Shown piece by piece: positions 1 through 6,723 of a DNA stretch of 8,193 nt. The translations under genes and the position numbers were made by a program. The stretch is from Candidatus Competibacteraceae bacterium (GTDB lineage Bacteria > Pseudomonadota > Gammaproteobacteria > Competibacterales > Competibacteraceae). The notes under the pieces were generated by a model that saw only the letters and a list, made by a program, of their open reading frames with translations, had not been told where the DNA came from and ran no database searches. Within the stretch, counting starts at the first letter, position 1; each line of letters opens with the position of its first letter. The stretch is from NCBI GenBank assembly GCA_020445005.1, contig JAGRHM010000446.1, positions 1-8,193 of the forward strand, written 5' to 3'.

Positions 1-806
1 GTGACCCTGATCGGCATCGACTTCAGTTCTGAACAGCGTAATCTATCGGGGTTCGCCTGGGAGCGCGCATAAATATCCCCCGACCGACCGGTGCGGGCCT
101 CGACTTCCAGCCGTTCCAGCAAGTCCGGCGCGCTCAGCCAGTCCGCAGATCGCAAACATTGCGCTTCCCCCACCGACCAGTTGAAGACATACGGTCCCAG
201 GACCGCCAGCGTCGCCACGCAGTCGCGCGCGGTGTCCAGGCAGGCCGGCAGATATTCGAAGGACAGGGCTGGGATCGGCTGTGACAATCCCTGTAAAACC
301 TCCAGCTCGTAACCTTCGACGTCGATCTTGCAGAACGCCGGCGCGCCGTAACGAGCGATTAATGCATCCAGAGTCGTCACCGGAACCGGCAACGGCGCGT
401 CCCAGCGCACCTTGGCGAATCCGCGTTCCTGCTGTACTGCCGCGATCCAGGCCGGCGATAGTGTAGTTACGGTCGGCGTGCGGGAACTGATCAGCAGTTC
501 GGCAACACCGGGCTTGGCTCCCACCGCCTGTTCGATCAAGGTAATCTGCGCCCGATGACCAAACCAGCGGCGCAACAGCGCCATGCAATCCGATTGCGGC
601 TCGACCGCCACGATCCGCGCGCCCAACGGCGTCCAGGCCCGCAACCGGCTGCCGACATGTGCGCCGATGTCGAAGCATAAATCGCCCGGCTGGATAAACT
701 GAGCATAAAATTGGGTCAACCGGCGCCGGCGAAACGGAATACCGTGGTACATCAGCACGGAACGCAGCAACCCTGCGCCGCGCGCGAAACGGGTTCGTAT
801 ATTCAT
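1..806 (-). CDS. FkbM family SAM-dependent methyltransferase, 3' end cut by window edge
   Basis: The minus strand is open from an ATG at 806 to the left edge, giving 268 residues with no stop, so the C-terminus is missing. The protein carries the SAM-binding loop FDIGAHVG (residues 45-52), the acidic strand VAVEPQ (66-71) and the family signature KIDVEGYE (160-167). These identify the FkbM class of Rossmann-fold methyltransferases, which usually O-methylate sugars, polyketides or other small molecules; the substrate cannot be read from the sequence. A TAA lies three codons before the ATG, so no longer start is possible, although no good Shine-Dalgarno is visible. FkbM proteins are commonly about 200-280 residues, so little is probably missing. 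The gene is divergent from the AAA/nuclease gene and has no other visible partner. A long minus-strand frame at 43-825 is only a shadow of it. The family call is secure; the role is unknown. Confidence 0.9.
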   Translation of the reverse strand, partial: MNIRTRFARGAGLLRSVLMYHGIPFRRRRLTQFYAQFIQPGDLCFDIGAHVGSRLRAWTPLGARIVAVEPQSDCMALLRRWFGHRAQITLIEQAVGAKPGVAELLISSRTPTVTTLSPAWIAAVQQERGFAKVRWDAPLPVPVTTLDALIARYGAPAFCKIDVEGYELEVLQGLSQPIPALSFEYLPACLDTARDCVATLAVLGPYVFNWSVGEAQCLRSADWLSAPDLLERLEVEARTGRSGDIYARSQANPDRLRCSELKSMPIRV

Positions 807-891
807 GGTTGTTTAAACAGTTCACGGTTTGCCATTGGCTGCCTCATCACTACCCTGCAGCGTGACGACAACGAAATAGAGGGTCATCATC
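807..891. promoter_or_regulatory. Divergent intergenic region between the methyltransferase and AAA/nuclease genes
   Basis: These 85 bases separate two divergent start codons, so promoters for both genes probably lie here or reach into the coding ends. I could not find a convincing pair of sigma-70 hexamers on either strand. The only clear signal is AGAGGG at 878-883, eight bases before the ATG at 892, which is a good ribosome binding site for the plus-strand gene. An 8-base palindrome GTTTAAAC at 811-818 is probably chance. Confidence 0.45.
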
Positions 892-2676
892 ATGCGCTTC
901 CCCTATGGTATTGCCGATTTCCACAAAATCCGCACCAACGGCTACTTCTATGTGGATCGCACCGACCGCATTGCGCTGATCGAGGACGTGGGCAGCCAGA
1001 TCTTGTTTCTCCGCCCGCGTCGTTTCGGCAAGAGCCTGTGGCTATCCACCCTGGAAAACTACTACGACCTGGCGAAAGCTGATGATTTTGCGACGCTGTT
1101 CGGCGGACTGAAAATCGGCCAAAACCCAACACCCTTGCACAATCAGTACCTTGTTCTCAAATTAAACTTTTCCCTGGTGGACCCGAGCGGCGATCATACC
1201 GCGATCCGGCGCTCCCTGTTCAGTCACGTCAACACCCAGATCGAAACTTTCATACTGCGCTACGCCGCCTGGCTGAAGCATCCCATCCATGTTCAGGCAG
1301 ACAACGCCATGTCCAGCCTGCAATTGTTGCTGGGGGTGATTGCCCAGACGCCGCACAAGCTGTATGTGCTGATTGACGAATACGACAACTTTGCCAATGA
1401 AGTCATGATCAGCCCCTTGCGCGGGACAGATCGTTATCACGAACTGGTACAGGGCGAGGGCACGATCAAAACCTTTTTCAAGGCGGTCAAGGCTGGCGCG
1501 GAAGACGGCAGCATCGACCGGGTGTTCCTGGCCGGTGTCTCCCCGGTGGCGCTCAGCGACATTACCAGTGGCTACAACGTCGCCGAGGATCTCTCGACCC
1601 ACTCTGCGCTGCATGATCTGTGTGGTTTCACCGAAACTGAATTGAATGAGGCGCTGAATGCAGTCGGAACCGCGCATCATCTTGAACCGGAGCGGATTAC
1701 CGCCGCTTTGGGCCTGATGCAGGATTTTTACAACGGCTACCGCTTTACCTTGCGACGGGAAGAGCGACTCTATAACCCTACGCTGGTGCTGTACTTTCTT
1801 AAACGGCTGGCCGAGGACGGGGCTTATCCAGAGCGCCTGCTCGATGACAACCTGGCGATGGATCGCAACCGGATTCACTACGTCGCTCGATTGCCGCACG
1901 GCGAAACGCTGGTCAATCAGGCGCTGAACGAGGCCGAACCGCTGGCGGTCGCGCAGCTCTCCAGCCGCTTCGGGGTGCAGGACATGCTGACTGCTCCTCG
2001 CGATCCCGGCTTTCTCGCCTCGCTACTCTATTATTTTGGCGTACTAACCCTGGCCGGGCGGGACGCGCTGGGCAAATTGCTACTGACCATTCCCAACCAG
2101 GTGATCCGCAAGCTGTACGTCGAACGCCTGCAGGAACAACTGCTGCCCGATTACAACGATCAAGCGCAACGGCAAGCCGTGGTCGAGCATTTCTACACGA
2201 CTGGCGACCTGACGCCCTTGTGCGACTTTATCGAACAGCATTATTTCAAAGTGTTCGACAACCGCGACTTACGCTGGAGTAACGAATTAGTGGTCAAGAC
2301 CGCGTTTCTGACGACGCTGTTCAACGATGCCTTCTACGTGATGGACTCGGAGCCGGCGCTGGAGCGGCGCTACGCCGACCTGTTGTTGCGGGTTCGCCCG
2401 GACATGCGTCAGTACGCCCTGCTTGATCACCTGCTGGAATTCAAAACGCTCAGTCTCAAGGAAGTCGGATTCAGCAACGCAGAGCTGGCCGAAATGACGC
2501 GGGAGACCTTGCGGGCGCTGCCGATGGTTGCGGAGAAACTCCAGGAAGCGGAGCGGCAACTGACGGTTTATCGGACTGTGCTGGAAGACCAGGAGGGCGT
2601 GACGCTGAAACTGTGCACCCATGCGGTGGTCGCCATCGGTCTGGAACGGCTGGTCTGGTCGGCGATATCATGCTGA
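892..2676 (+). CDS. AAA-ATPase-like protein with C-terminal PD-(D/E)XK nuclease domain
   Basis: This 594-residue protein matches the architecture of the AAA-ATPase-like family (Pfam PF09820) joined to a PD-(D/E)XK nuclease domain (PF08011). The start MRFPYGIADFHKIR and the following YFYVDRT are typical of the family. The Walker A variant RPRRFGKS is at residues 41-48 and a Walker B, VLIDEYD, at 159-165. Near the C-terminus, D496 (in YADLLLRV) and E516-F-K518 (in LLEFKT) form an intact D...ExK pattern, so the nuclease site looks functional. The start is supported by AGAGGG eight bases upstream. No signal peptide or membrane segment is evident, so it is probably cytoplasmic. The family is abundant and often multicopy in environmental bacteria. 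Its biological role is not established; defence or mobile-element functions have been suggested but nothing here proves one. The last 7 bases overlap the transporter start (ATGCTGA). Confidence 0.9.
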   Translation: MRFPYGIADFHKIRTNGYFYVDRTDRIALIEDVGSQILFLRPRRFGKSLWLSTLENYYDLAKADDFATLFGGLKIGQNPTPLHNQYLVLKLNFSLVDPSGDHTAIRRSLFSHVNTQIETFILRYAAWLKHPIHVQADNAMSSLQLLLGVIAQTPHKLYVLIDEYDNFANEVMISPLRGTDRYHELVQGEGTIKTFFKAVKAGAEDGSIDRVFLAGVSPVALSDITSGYNVAEDLSTHSALHDLCGFTETELNEALNAVGTAHHLEPERITAALGLMQDFYNGYRFTLRREERLYNPTLVLYFLKRLAEDGAYPERLLDDNLAMDRNRIHYVARLPHGETLVNQALNEAEPLAVAQLSSRFGVQDMLTAPRDPGFLASLLYYFGVLTLAGRDALGKLLLTIPNQVIRKLYVERLQEQLLPDYNDQAQRQAVVEHFYTTGDLTPLCDFIEQHYFKVFDNRDLRWSNELVVKTAFLTTLFNDAFYVMDSEPALERRYADLLLRVRPDMRQYALLDHLLEFKTLSLKEVGFSNAELAEMTRETLRALPMVAEKLQEAERQLTVYRTVLEDQEGVTLKLCTHAVVAIGLERLVWSAISC

Positions 2677-3917
2677 CCCTGCTGCAAAGCCTTTTCGGTC
2701 TCGTCGCCTTTATCGCCTTCACTTGGGCGATCAGCGAGAATCGCCGCCGGTTCCCGTGGCGCACCGCCGGGGCGGCGCTGCTGCTGCAAGTCCTGATGGC
2801 GGCGGCCCTGCTCAAAATACCGGTATTCCGGCAATTTTTTCTGCATCTCAACGATGCGCTGCTCGCCCTGGAGCGCGCTACGCAACAAGGAACTGCTCTG
2901 GTGTTTGGTTATCTGGGCGGCGCACCTCTCCCCTTTGCCGAAACCGGCGCAGGCTCCAGTTTCATCCTGGCGTTTCGCGCGTTACCCCTGGTGCTGGTGA
3001 TCAGCGCGCTGTCGGCTCTGCTGTTTCATTGGCGCATTCTCCCTTGGCTGGTGCGCGCGGCGGCGGCTGTTCTGCGCAAAGTCCTGGGCATCGGCGGCGC
3101 GGTCGGTTTATCGGCGGCGGCCAGCGTGTTTGTCGGCATGGTCGAAGCGCCGCTGTTCGTGCGCCCGTACCTCAAGGCAATGAGTCGCGGCGAACTGTTT
3201 GCCGTAATGACCTGCGGCATGGCCACCATCGCCGGCACGGTGATGGTGCTGTACGCCAGCTTCCTGGCTCCGGTGGTACCGGACGCCATCGGCCATATTC
3301 TCACCGCTTCGTTGATCAATGTGCCAGCAGCGATTCTGATCGCGGCGATCCTGGTTCCGCCCGACCGGCAAACGACAGCTGGCGAACTGACTCCGCCCCA
3401 AACCGCTTCTTCCAGTGTGGACGCCATCACCCAGGGCGCTATAGCCGGCATAGAACTGTTCCTTAACGTCATCGCGCTGTTGATCGTGTTCGTGGCGCTG
3501 GTCAGCCTGGCCAACGCGACTCTGGGATTGCTGCCGGACTGGAATGGAGAACCCGTTACTCTGCAACGGCTGTTAGGGGCATTGATGGCGCCAGTGGTCT
3601 GGTTAATGGGTATTCCCTGGAGCGAAGCGATCACCGCCGGGGGATTGATGGGAACTAAGACCGTGTTGAATGAACTCATCGCCTACCTAAACTTGGCGCA
3701 ATTGCCGGCTGAGGCGCTGAGTCCGCGCAGCCGGTTGATCATGACCTATGCGTTGTGCGGTTTCGCTAATCTCGGCAGTCTCGGCATTTTGATCGGTGGA
3801 TTGGGCGCTATGACGCCGGAACGACGGGATGACATTGTCGCCTTGGGTCCGAAAGCCATTCTCTCGGGGACGTTGGCGACGCTCATGAGCGGGGCGGTGG
3901 TGGGGATGTTATACTGA
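2670..3917 (+). CDS. Concentrative nucleoside transporter (CNT/NupC family)
   Basis: This is a 415-residue polytopic inner-membrane protein of the CNT family, which imports nucleosides with H+ or Na+. It is hydrophobic throughout and near the usual family length of 400-430. Conserved blocks are GAGSSFILAFRALPLVLVIS in the gate region, VEAPLFVRPYL from residue 158, the TKTVLNELIAYL helix with N334-E335, and CGFANLGSLGI with N367 and S370. The ribose-contacting Glu, Asn and Ser known from Vibrio cholerae CNT appear retained. The nucleobase-contacting Gln-Thr before the conserved Glu is Met157-Val158 here, so base preference may differ and I assign no symbol. I chose the ATG at 2670 because hydrophobic sequence starts there; an in-frame ATG at 2613 would add 19 unrelated residues inside the nuclease gene. 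The Shine-Dalgarno is weak, so translation may be coupled to the upstream gene. Confidence 0.9.
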   Translation: MLTLLQSLFGLVAFIAFTWAISENRRRFPWRTAGAALLLQVLMAAALLKIPVFRQFFLHLNDALLALERATQQGTALVFGYLGGAPLPFAETGAGSSFILAFRALPLVLVISALSALLFHWRILPWLVRAAAAVLRKVLGIGGAVGLSAAASVFVGMVEAPLFVRPYLKAMSRGELFAVMTCGMATIAGTVMVLYASFLAPVVPDAIGHILTASLINVPAAILIAAILVPPDRQTTAGELTPPQTASSSVDAITQGAIAGIELFLNVIALLIVFVALVSLANATLGLLPDWNGEPVTLQRLLGALMAPVVWLMGIPWSEAITAGGLMGTKTVLNELIAYLNLAQLPAEALSPRSRLIMTYALCGFANLGSLGILIGGLGAMTPERRDDIVALGPKAILSGTLATLMSGAVVGMLY

Positions 3918-3942
3918 ATGACCGCTAAAAAGCGCGCTATTG

Positions 3943-4011
3943 CAGGATGGGTAAAGCGTAGCGCAATCCACTCTGTCCCATTAACGCATGGGAACCAGAC
4001 GCTTACCCGTC
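3943..4011. repeat. Hairpin-forming, repeat-like intergenic element
   Basis: The 136-base gap between the transporter and the lipoprotein gene holds a nested inverted repeat. The outer arms are GATGGGTAAAGCGT at 3946-3959 and ACGCTTACCCGTC at 3999-4011. They pair over 13 positions, with one G-T wobble and one bulged A at 3955. Inside is a second perfect stem, TCCCAT (3976-3981) and ATGGGA (3988-3993), with a six-base loop. The left part, translatable as GWVKRSAIH, resembles a dispersed repeat that I recall from many bacterial genomes; copy number cannot be judged from one window. No T-run follows, so it is not a standard intrinsic terminator. It could affect mRNA stability or separate transcription of the two gene blocks. 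Confidence 0.6.
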
Positions 4012-4053
4012 AATCCAAGATTGAAGAACCGCGAGTACTTCAACCGATCTCAA

Positions 4054-5760
4054 ATGAAAACATTTCTAAAAGCCTTGCTTTTCTGCAGCCCGCTCCTCAG
4101 CGGTTGCGTTACTGTCGTGGACGCGCAGGCACCGATCGAGCCGGAATACCAGATTCGTCCCGTATTGAAACCCAGCTCCCGGGCCGATTTGATGTATCAG
4201 GTACTCGCTGCGGAACTGGCGGGCAAGCGCGACCAACTCGATGTGGCGTTGAACCACTACCAACGGGCGGCGATCACCAGCAGCGATCCGCGCGTGGCGG
4301 AACGCGCGGCGGTGCTGGCGCTGATCATGAAGGAAAATGCCGCGGCTCTGGCGCTGGCGCAGCGGTGGCAGGCACTTGACCCCGCCAATGAACAGGCGCA
4401 ACAAACGCTAGCGCTAGCGCTGTTGCGTAATGACCGCCTGGAAGAAGCCGCGCAATACCTGGAGACCGTGCGCCGCGCCGCTCGGAAGAAAGATCAGCAA
4501 CAAGGCTACGCGACCATCGCTGCTCTGCTCAGTCAGGCGGACGACAAGCAGTTGGCCCTGCGCGTCATGGGGCAATTCCGCGACCGTAATCCTCGTTCCG
4601 CTTTTGCCCAATACTACTACGCCATGCTGGCTGCCGCCGCTGGCGAACGCGAGCAGGCGTTAGCTAGTCTTGAACGGGCGCTGGCCCGCGATCGGAAACT
4701 GGTTCCCGCCCATCTGTTACGCACCCGTCTCCTGCTGGAAAACGGCGACCGGGAAGCCGCGCTGGCCGGACTGGCCAAGGCGGTGGCCGCTATTCCGCGC
4801 GACCGCAACCTGCGCATGAGCTACGCACGCTTGCTAATCGATGCAGGTCAACTGGTCAAGGCGCGTCGCGAATTCGCCACCTTGCTCAACCAGAACCCCA
4901 AGGATACGGATTCGCTGTATGCATTGGGTCTGCTAGCCGCGGAGACACGGCAGTTCGATCTGGCCGAAACCTACTTCCTGGATTTGATCAAGCGCGATGC
5001 CCGACTGGCGGACGCCTATTTCGAACTGGGCCGGGTCGAGGAACAGCGCGGCGATTATGCTAAGGCCCGTGAATGGTACGAGCGAGTCAAGGATGAGGAT
5101 CGCTATCTCAGCGCACAGATGCGCATGGGCGTGGTGCTGGCTAAATCGGGCGATATCGTTGCTGCTGGTCAGCACTTTGAAGCCTTGCGCCGCGATAATC
5201 CGCAAAATGACATTACGCTGTATCTGGCCGAGGCTGAGGCGTTGCGCGAAGCGGGACGTTATCAGGAAGCCTTTGACGGTTTGGATCGGGCGCTGGCGGC
5301 GCATCCGGACGACAAGGATTTACTGTACGCGCGGGCGCTGGCGGCGGAAAAACTGGACCGGCTGGATGTGCTGGAGCGCGATTTGCGCGCCATTCTCGCA
5401 GTGGATCCCAAGAATGGACAAGCGCTGAATGCGCTTGGTTACACACTGGCGGATCGCACCGACCGTTATCAGGAAGCCCTGGGTTATATTGAACAGGCGC
5501 TGGAACAGATGCCGAACGACGCAGCCGTGCTGGATAGCATGGGTTGGGTGCATTATCGACTCGGCAACCGGGATCAGGCGCTGGAATATCTGCGTCAGGC
5601 TTACCGGATCAATCCCGATGCCGAGATTGCCGCGCATCTCAGCGAAGTGCTCTGGATTGGCGGTCAACACGAGGAAGCCCGGAAAATCTGGCGGGAAGCG
5701 CTGACTCGTGATCCCGACAGCATACACCTGCAAAAGCTGCGGGAACGGTTTGGCTGGTAG
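4054..5760 (+). CDS. lbcA: TPR-repeat outer-membrane lipoprotein, LbcA-like
   Basis: This 568-residue protein starts with a short signal peptide ending in the lipobox LLSGC, with Cys18 as the predicted lipidation site. Ser at +2 of the mature protein is replaced by Val, and there is no Asp retention signal, so outer-membrane sorting is expected. From about residue 40 to the end it is almost all tetratricopeptide repeats, roughly a dozen, with ten in tandem in the C-terminal two thirds. The block ALGYTLADRTDRYQEAL and the following LDSMGWVHYRLGN are typical of the Pseudomonas PA4667/LbcA family. LbcA is known to bind the periplasmic protease CtpA and direct it to peptidoglycan hydrolases. Position directly before lolB and ispE supports orthology. 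I chose the ATG at 4054 rather than 3988 because the signal peptide begins there; the extra 22 residues would come partly from the hairpin element. The function is inferred from homology and gene order. Confidence 0.8.
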   Translation: MKTFLKALLFCSPLLSGCVTVVDAQAPIEPEYQIRPVLKPSSRADLMYQVLAAELAGKRDQLDVALNHYQRAAITSSDPRVAERAAVLALIMKENAAALALAQRWQALDPANEQAQQTLALALLRNDRLEEAAQYLETVRRAARKKDQQQGYATIAALLSQADDKQLALRVMGQFRDRNPRSAFAQYYYAMLAAAAGEREQALASLERALARDRKLVPAHLLRTRLLLENGDREAALAGLAKAVAAIPRDRNLRMSYARLLIDAGQLVKARREFATLLNQNPKDTDSLYALGLLAAETRQFDLAETYFLDLIKRDARLADAYFELGRVEEQRGDYAKAREWYERVKDEDRYLSAQMRMGVVLAKSGDIVAAGQHFEALRRDNPQNDITLYLAEAEALREAGRYQEAFDGLDRALAAHPDDKDLLYARALAAEKLDRLDVLERDLRAILAVDPKNGQALNALGYTLADRTDRYQEALGYIEQALEQMPNDAAVLDSMGWVHYRLGNRDQALEYLRQAYRINPDAEIAAHLSEVLWIGGQHEEARKIWREALTRDPDSIHLQKLRERFGW

Positions 5761-5767
5761 AGGATGG

Positions 5768-6070
5768 ATGACCTTGATGACCGAAGATGAGCAACGCGCC
5801 AGCGATTTTATCGCTGCCTGCGCTAAGGAAACGAGCGCCTACATTCTCCGCTACGCGGACGAAGCGGGACTGGAGCGTTCATCATTCCTGGTGAGCGTCG
5901 CCGCCGTCCTGGCCTCCTCGGCGCTGGCGGCGCAGCCCGAGAATCAGCTTGCCGCTGCTTCCCGCCATATCCAGAATGCTCTGGGCCTGATTCACTGCCT
6001 GCGGGACGAGGAAGTGGATGCAGGCGCCGCCCCTCCAGAGGGTTTCGCCGCCCCACGGTCGTTATTATGA
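5768..6070 (+). CDS. Small protein of unknown function between the TPR lipoprotein and lolB
   Basis: I do not recognise this 100-residue protein. It begins 7 bases after the TPR gene stop and its TGA overlaps the lolB ATG as ATGA, which strongly suggests a real, translationally coupled operon member. AGAGG at 5759-5763 precedes the ATG at 5768 by four bases; the in-frame ATG at 5777 (MTEDEQ) is an alternative with a longer spacer. The protein has an acidic N-terminus (TEDEQRASDF), then Ala/Leu-rich, probably helical sequence from about residue 10 to 80 (for example SVAAVLASSALAAQ, ASRHIQNALGLIHCL), and a Pro/Ala/Gly-rich tail. There is no lipobox or convincing signal peptide, so it is probably cytoplasmic and helical. 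It has two cysteines and no known catalytic motif. Function unknown. Confidence 0.75.
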   Translation: MTLMTEDEQRASDFIAACAKETSAYILRYADEAGLERSSFLVSVAAVLASSALAAQPENQLAAASRHIQNALGLIHCLRDEEVDAGAAPPEGFAAPRSLL

Positions 6071-6723
6071 ACCCGAGAGTTCAGGGTAAAGGCGGTGGAA
6101 CCTTGCTTTGCAAACCGATCAGGTTGCAGCGCTATCTTGGAATCATTGCGCTACTCGCTCCCACTGTACTGCTGAGCGGTTGCGCTACTGCGCCGTCTTC
6201 TGCACCACAGGCATCTGCCTGGACCGCGCGGCAAACCCGGTTGACGCAATTGGCGAATTGGCAGGTGGATGGACGCATCGGCGTCATCAGCGGACAGCAA
6301 GGTTGGCACGCCACTTTTCAGTGGGCGCAGCGGGAACCCAACTATCGCATCGATCTAATTGGTCCACTAGGCCAGGGGCGGGTTGTTATCGCCAGCGACG
6401 GCCAAGAGGTGCGGGTGCAGACGCAGACAGGCCAAACCTGGGCCGCTCCAGACCCTGACGACTTGCTGGAACAAACGTTGGGCGTGCGGTTGCCGGTCAA
6501 TGGCCTGCGCTACTGGGTGCGGGGTCTGCCAGCGCCGGGACCGACGCCCATGCTGCAAATGGATGCTGAGGGTCGGCTGACCCGGCTGGAACAAAACGGC
6601 TGGGTCATCGAGTATCTAATTTATGCACCGACCTCCATCGCCGGCCTGGATTTGCCGGAACGGGTCATTGCCCAGCGTGGGGATCTGAATATTAAACTGG
6701 TGATTCAGCAATGGACGCTGTAA
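6067..6723 (+). CDS. lolB: Outer-membrane lipoprotein receptor LolB
   Basis: LolB accepts lipoproteins from the periplasmic carrier LolA and inserts them into the inner leaflet of the outer membrane. This 218-residue protein (E. coli LolB is 207) has a lipobox LLSGC with Cys39 as the lipidated residue. The LolB core follows: NWQVDGRIGV near residue 60, then FQWAQ, IDLIGPLGQG, LGVRLPVNGLRYWVRGLP, QNGWVIEY, and a C-terminal LNIKLVIQQW. The ATG at 6067 overlaps the previous stop as ATGA and has no Shine-Dalgarno of its own, which fits coupling. It gives an unusually long 22-residue stretch before the hydrophobic core. A TTG at 6103, preceded by GGTGGAA, is a plausible alternative start giving a more normal signal peptide. 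The last 13 bases overlap ispE. Confidence 0.93.
   Translation: MNPRVQGKGGGTLLCKPIRLQRYLGIIALLAPTVLLSGCATAPSSAPQASAWTARQTRLTQLANWQVDGRIGVISGQQGWHATFQWAQREPNYRIDLIGPLGQGRVVIASDGQEVRVQTQTGQTWAAPDPDDLLEQTLGVRLPVNGLRYWVRGLPAPGPTPMLQMDAEGRLTRLEQNGWVIEYLIYAPTSIAGLDLPERVIAQRGDLNIKLVIQQWTL

Noticed and set aside
811..818. Palindrome GTTTAAAC as an operator candidate
   Set aside because: Only 8 bases long, AT-rich in an intergenic region, and not repeated elsewhere in the spacer.
43..825. 260-residue minus-strand open frame
   Set aside because: It is a different frame of the FkbM methyltransferase, which has clear motifs and runs 806 to 1; the 260-residue translation is Arg/Gly-rich without a recognisable domain.
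1162..1899. 245-residue minus-strand open frame
   Set aside because: Antisense to the well-supported AAA/nuclease gene, with no recognisable domain; expected shadow in GC-rich coding DNA.
2613..2669. Upstream ATG extending the transporter by 19 residues
   Set aside because: The extension is Gly/Arg-rich, lies within the nuclease coding region and precedes the natural hydrophobic start at 2670.
4021..4043. TTGAAG/CTTCAA inverted repeat upstream of the TPR gene as a terminator or operator
   Set aside because: Six-base arms with an 11-base loop and no T-run; too weak to call.
3918..4379. Open frame beginning right after the transporter stop (TGAATG)
   Set aside because: Its first part is the hairpin repeat and the rest is an out-of-frame reading of the TPR lipoprotein gene.
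4410..4421. Palindrome AGCGCTAGCGCT
   Set aside because: Lies within the TPR gene and encodes an ordinary Leu-Ala-Leu-Ala stretch of a helix.
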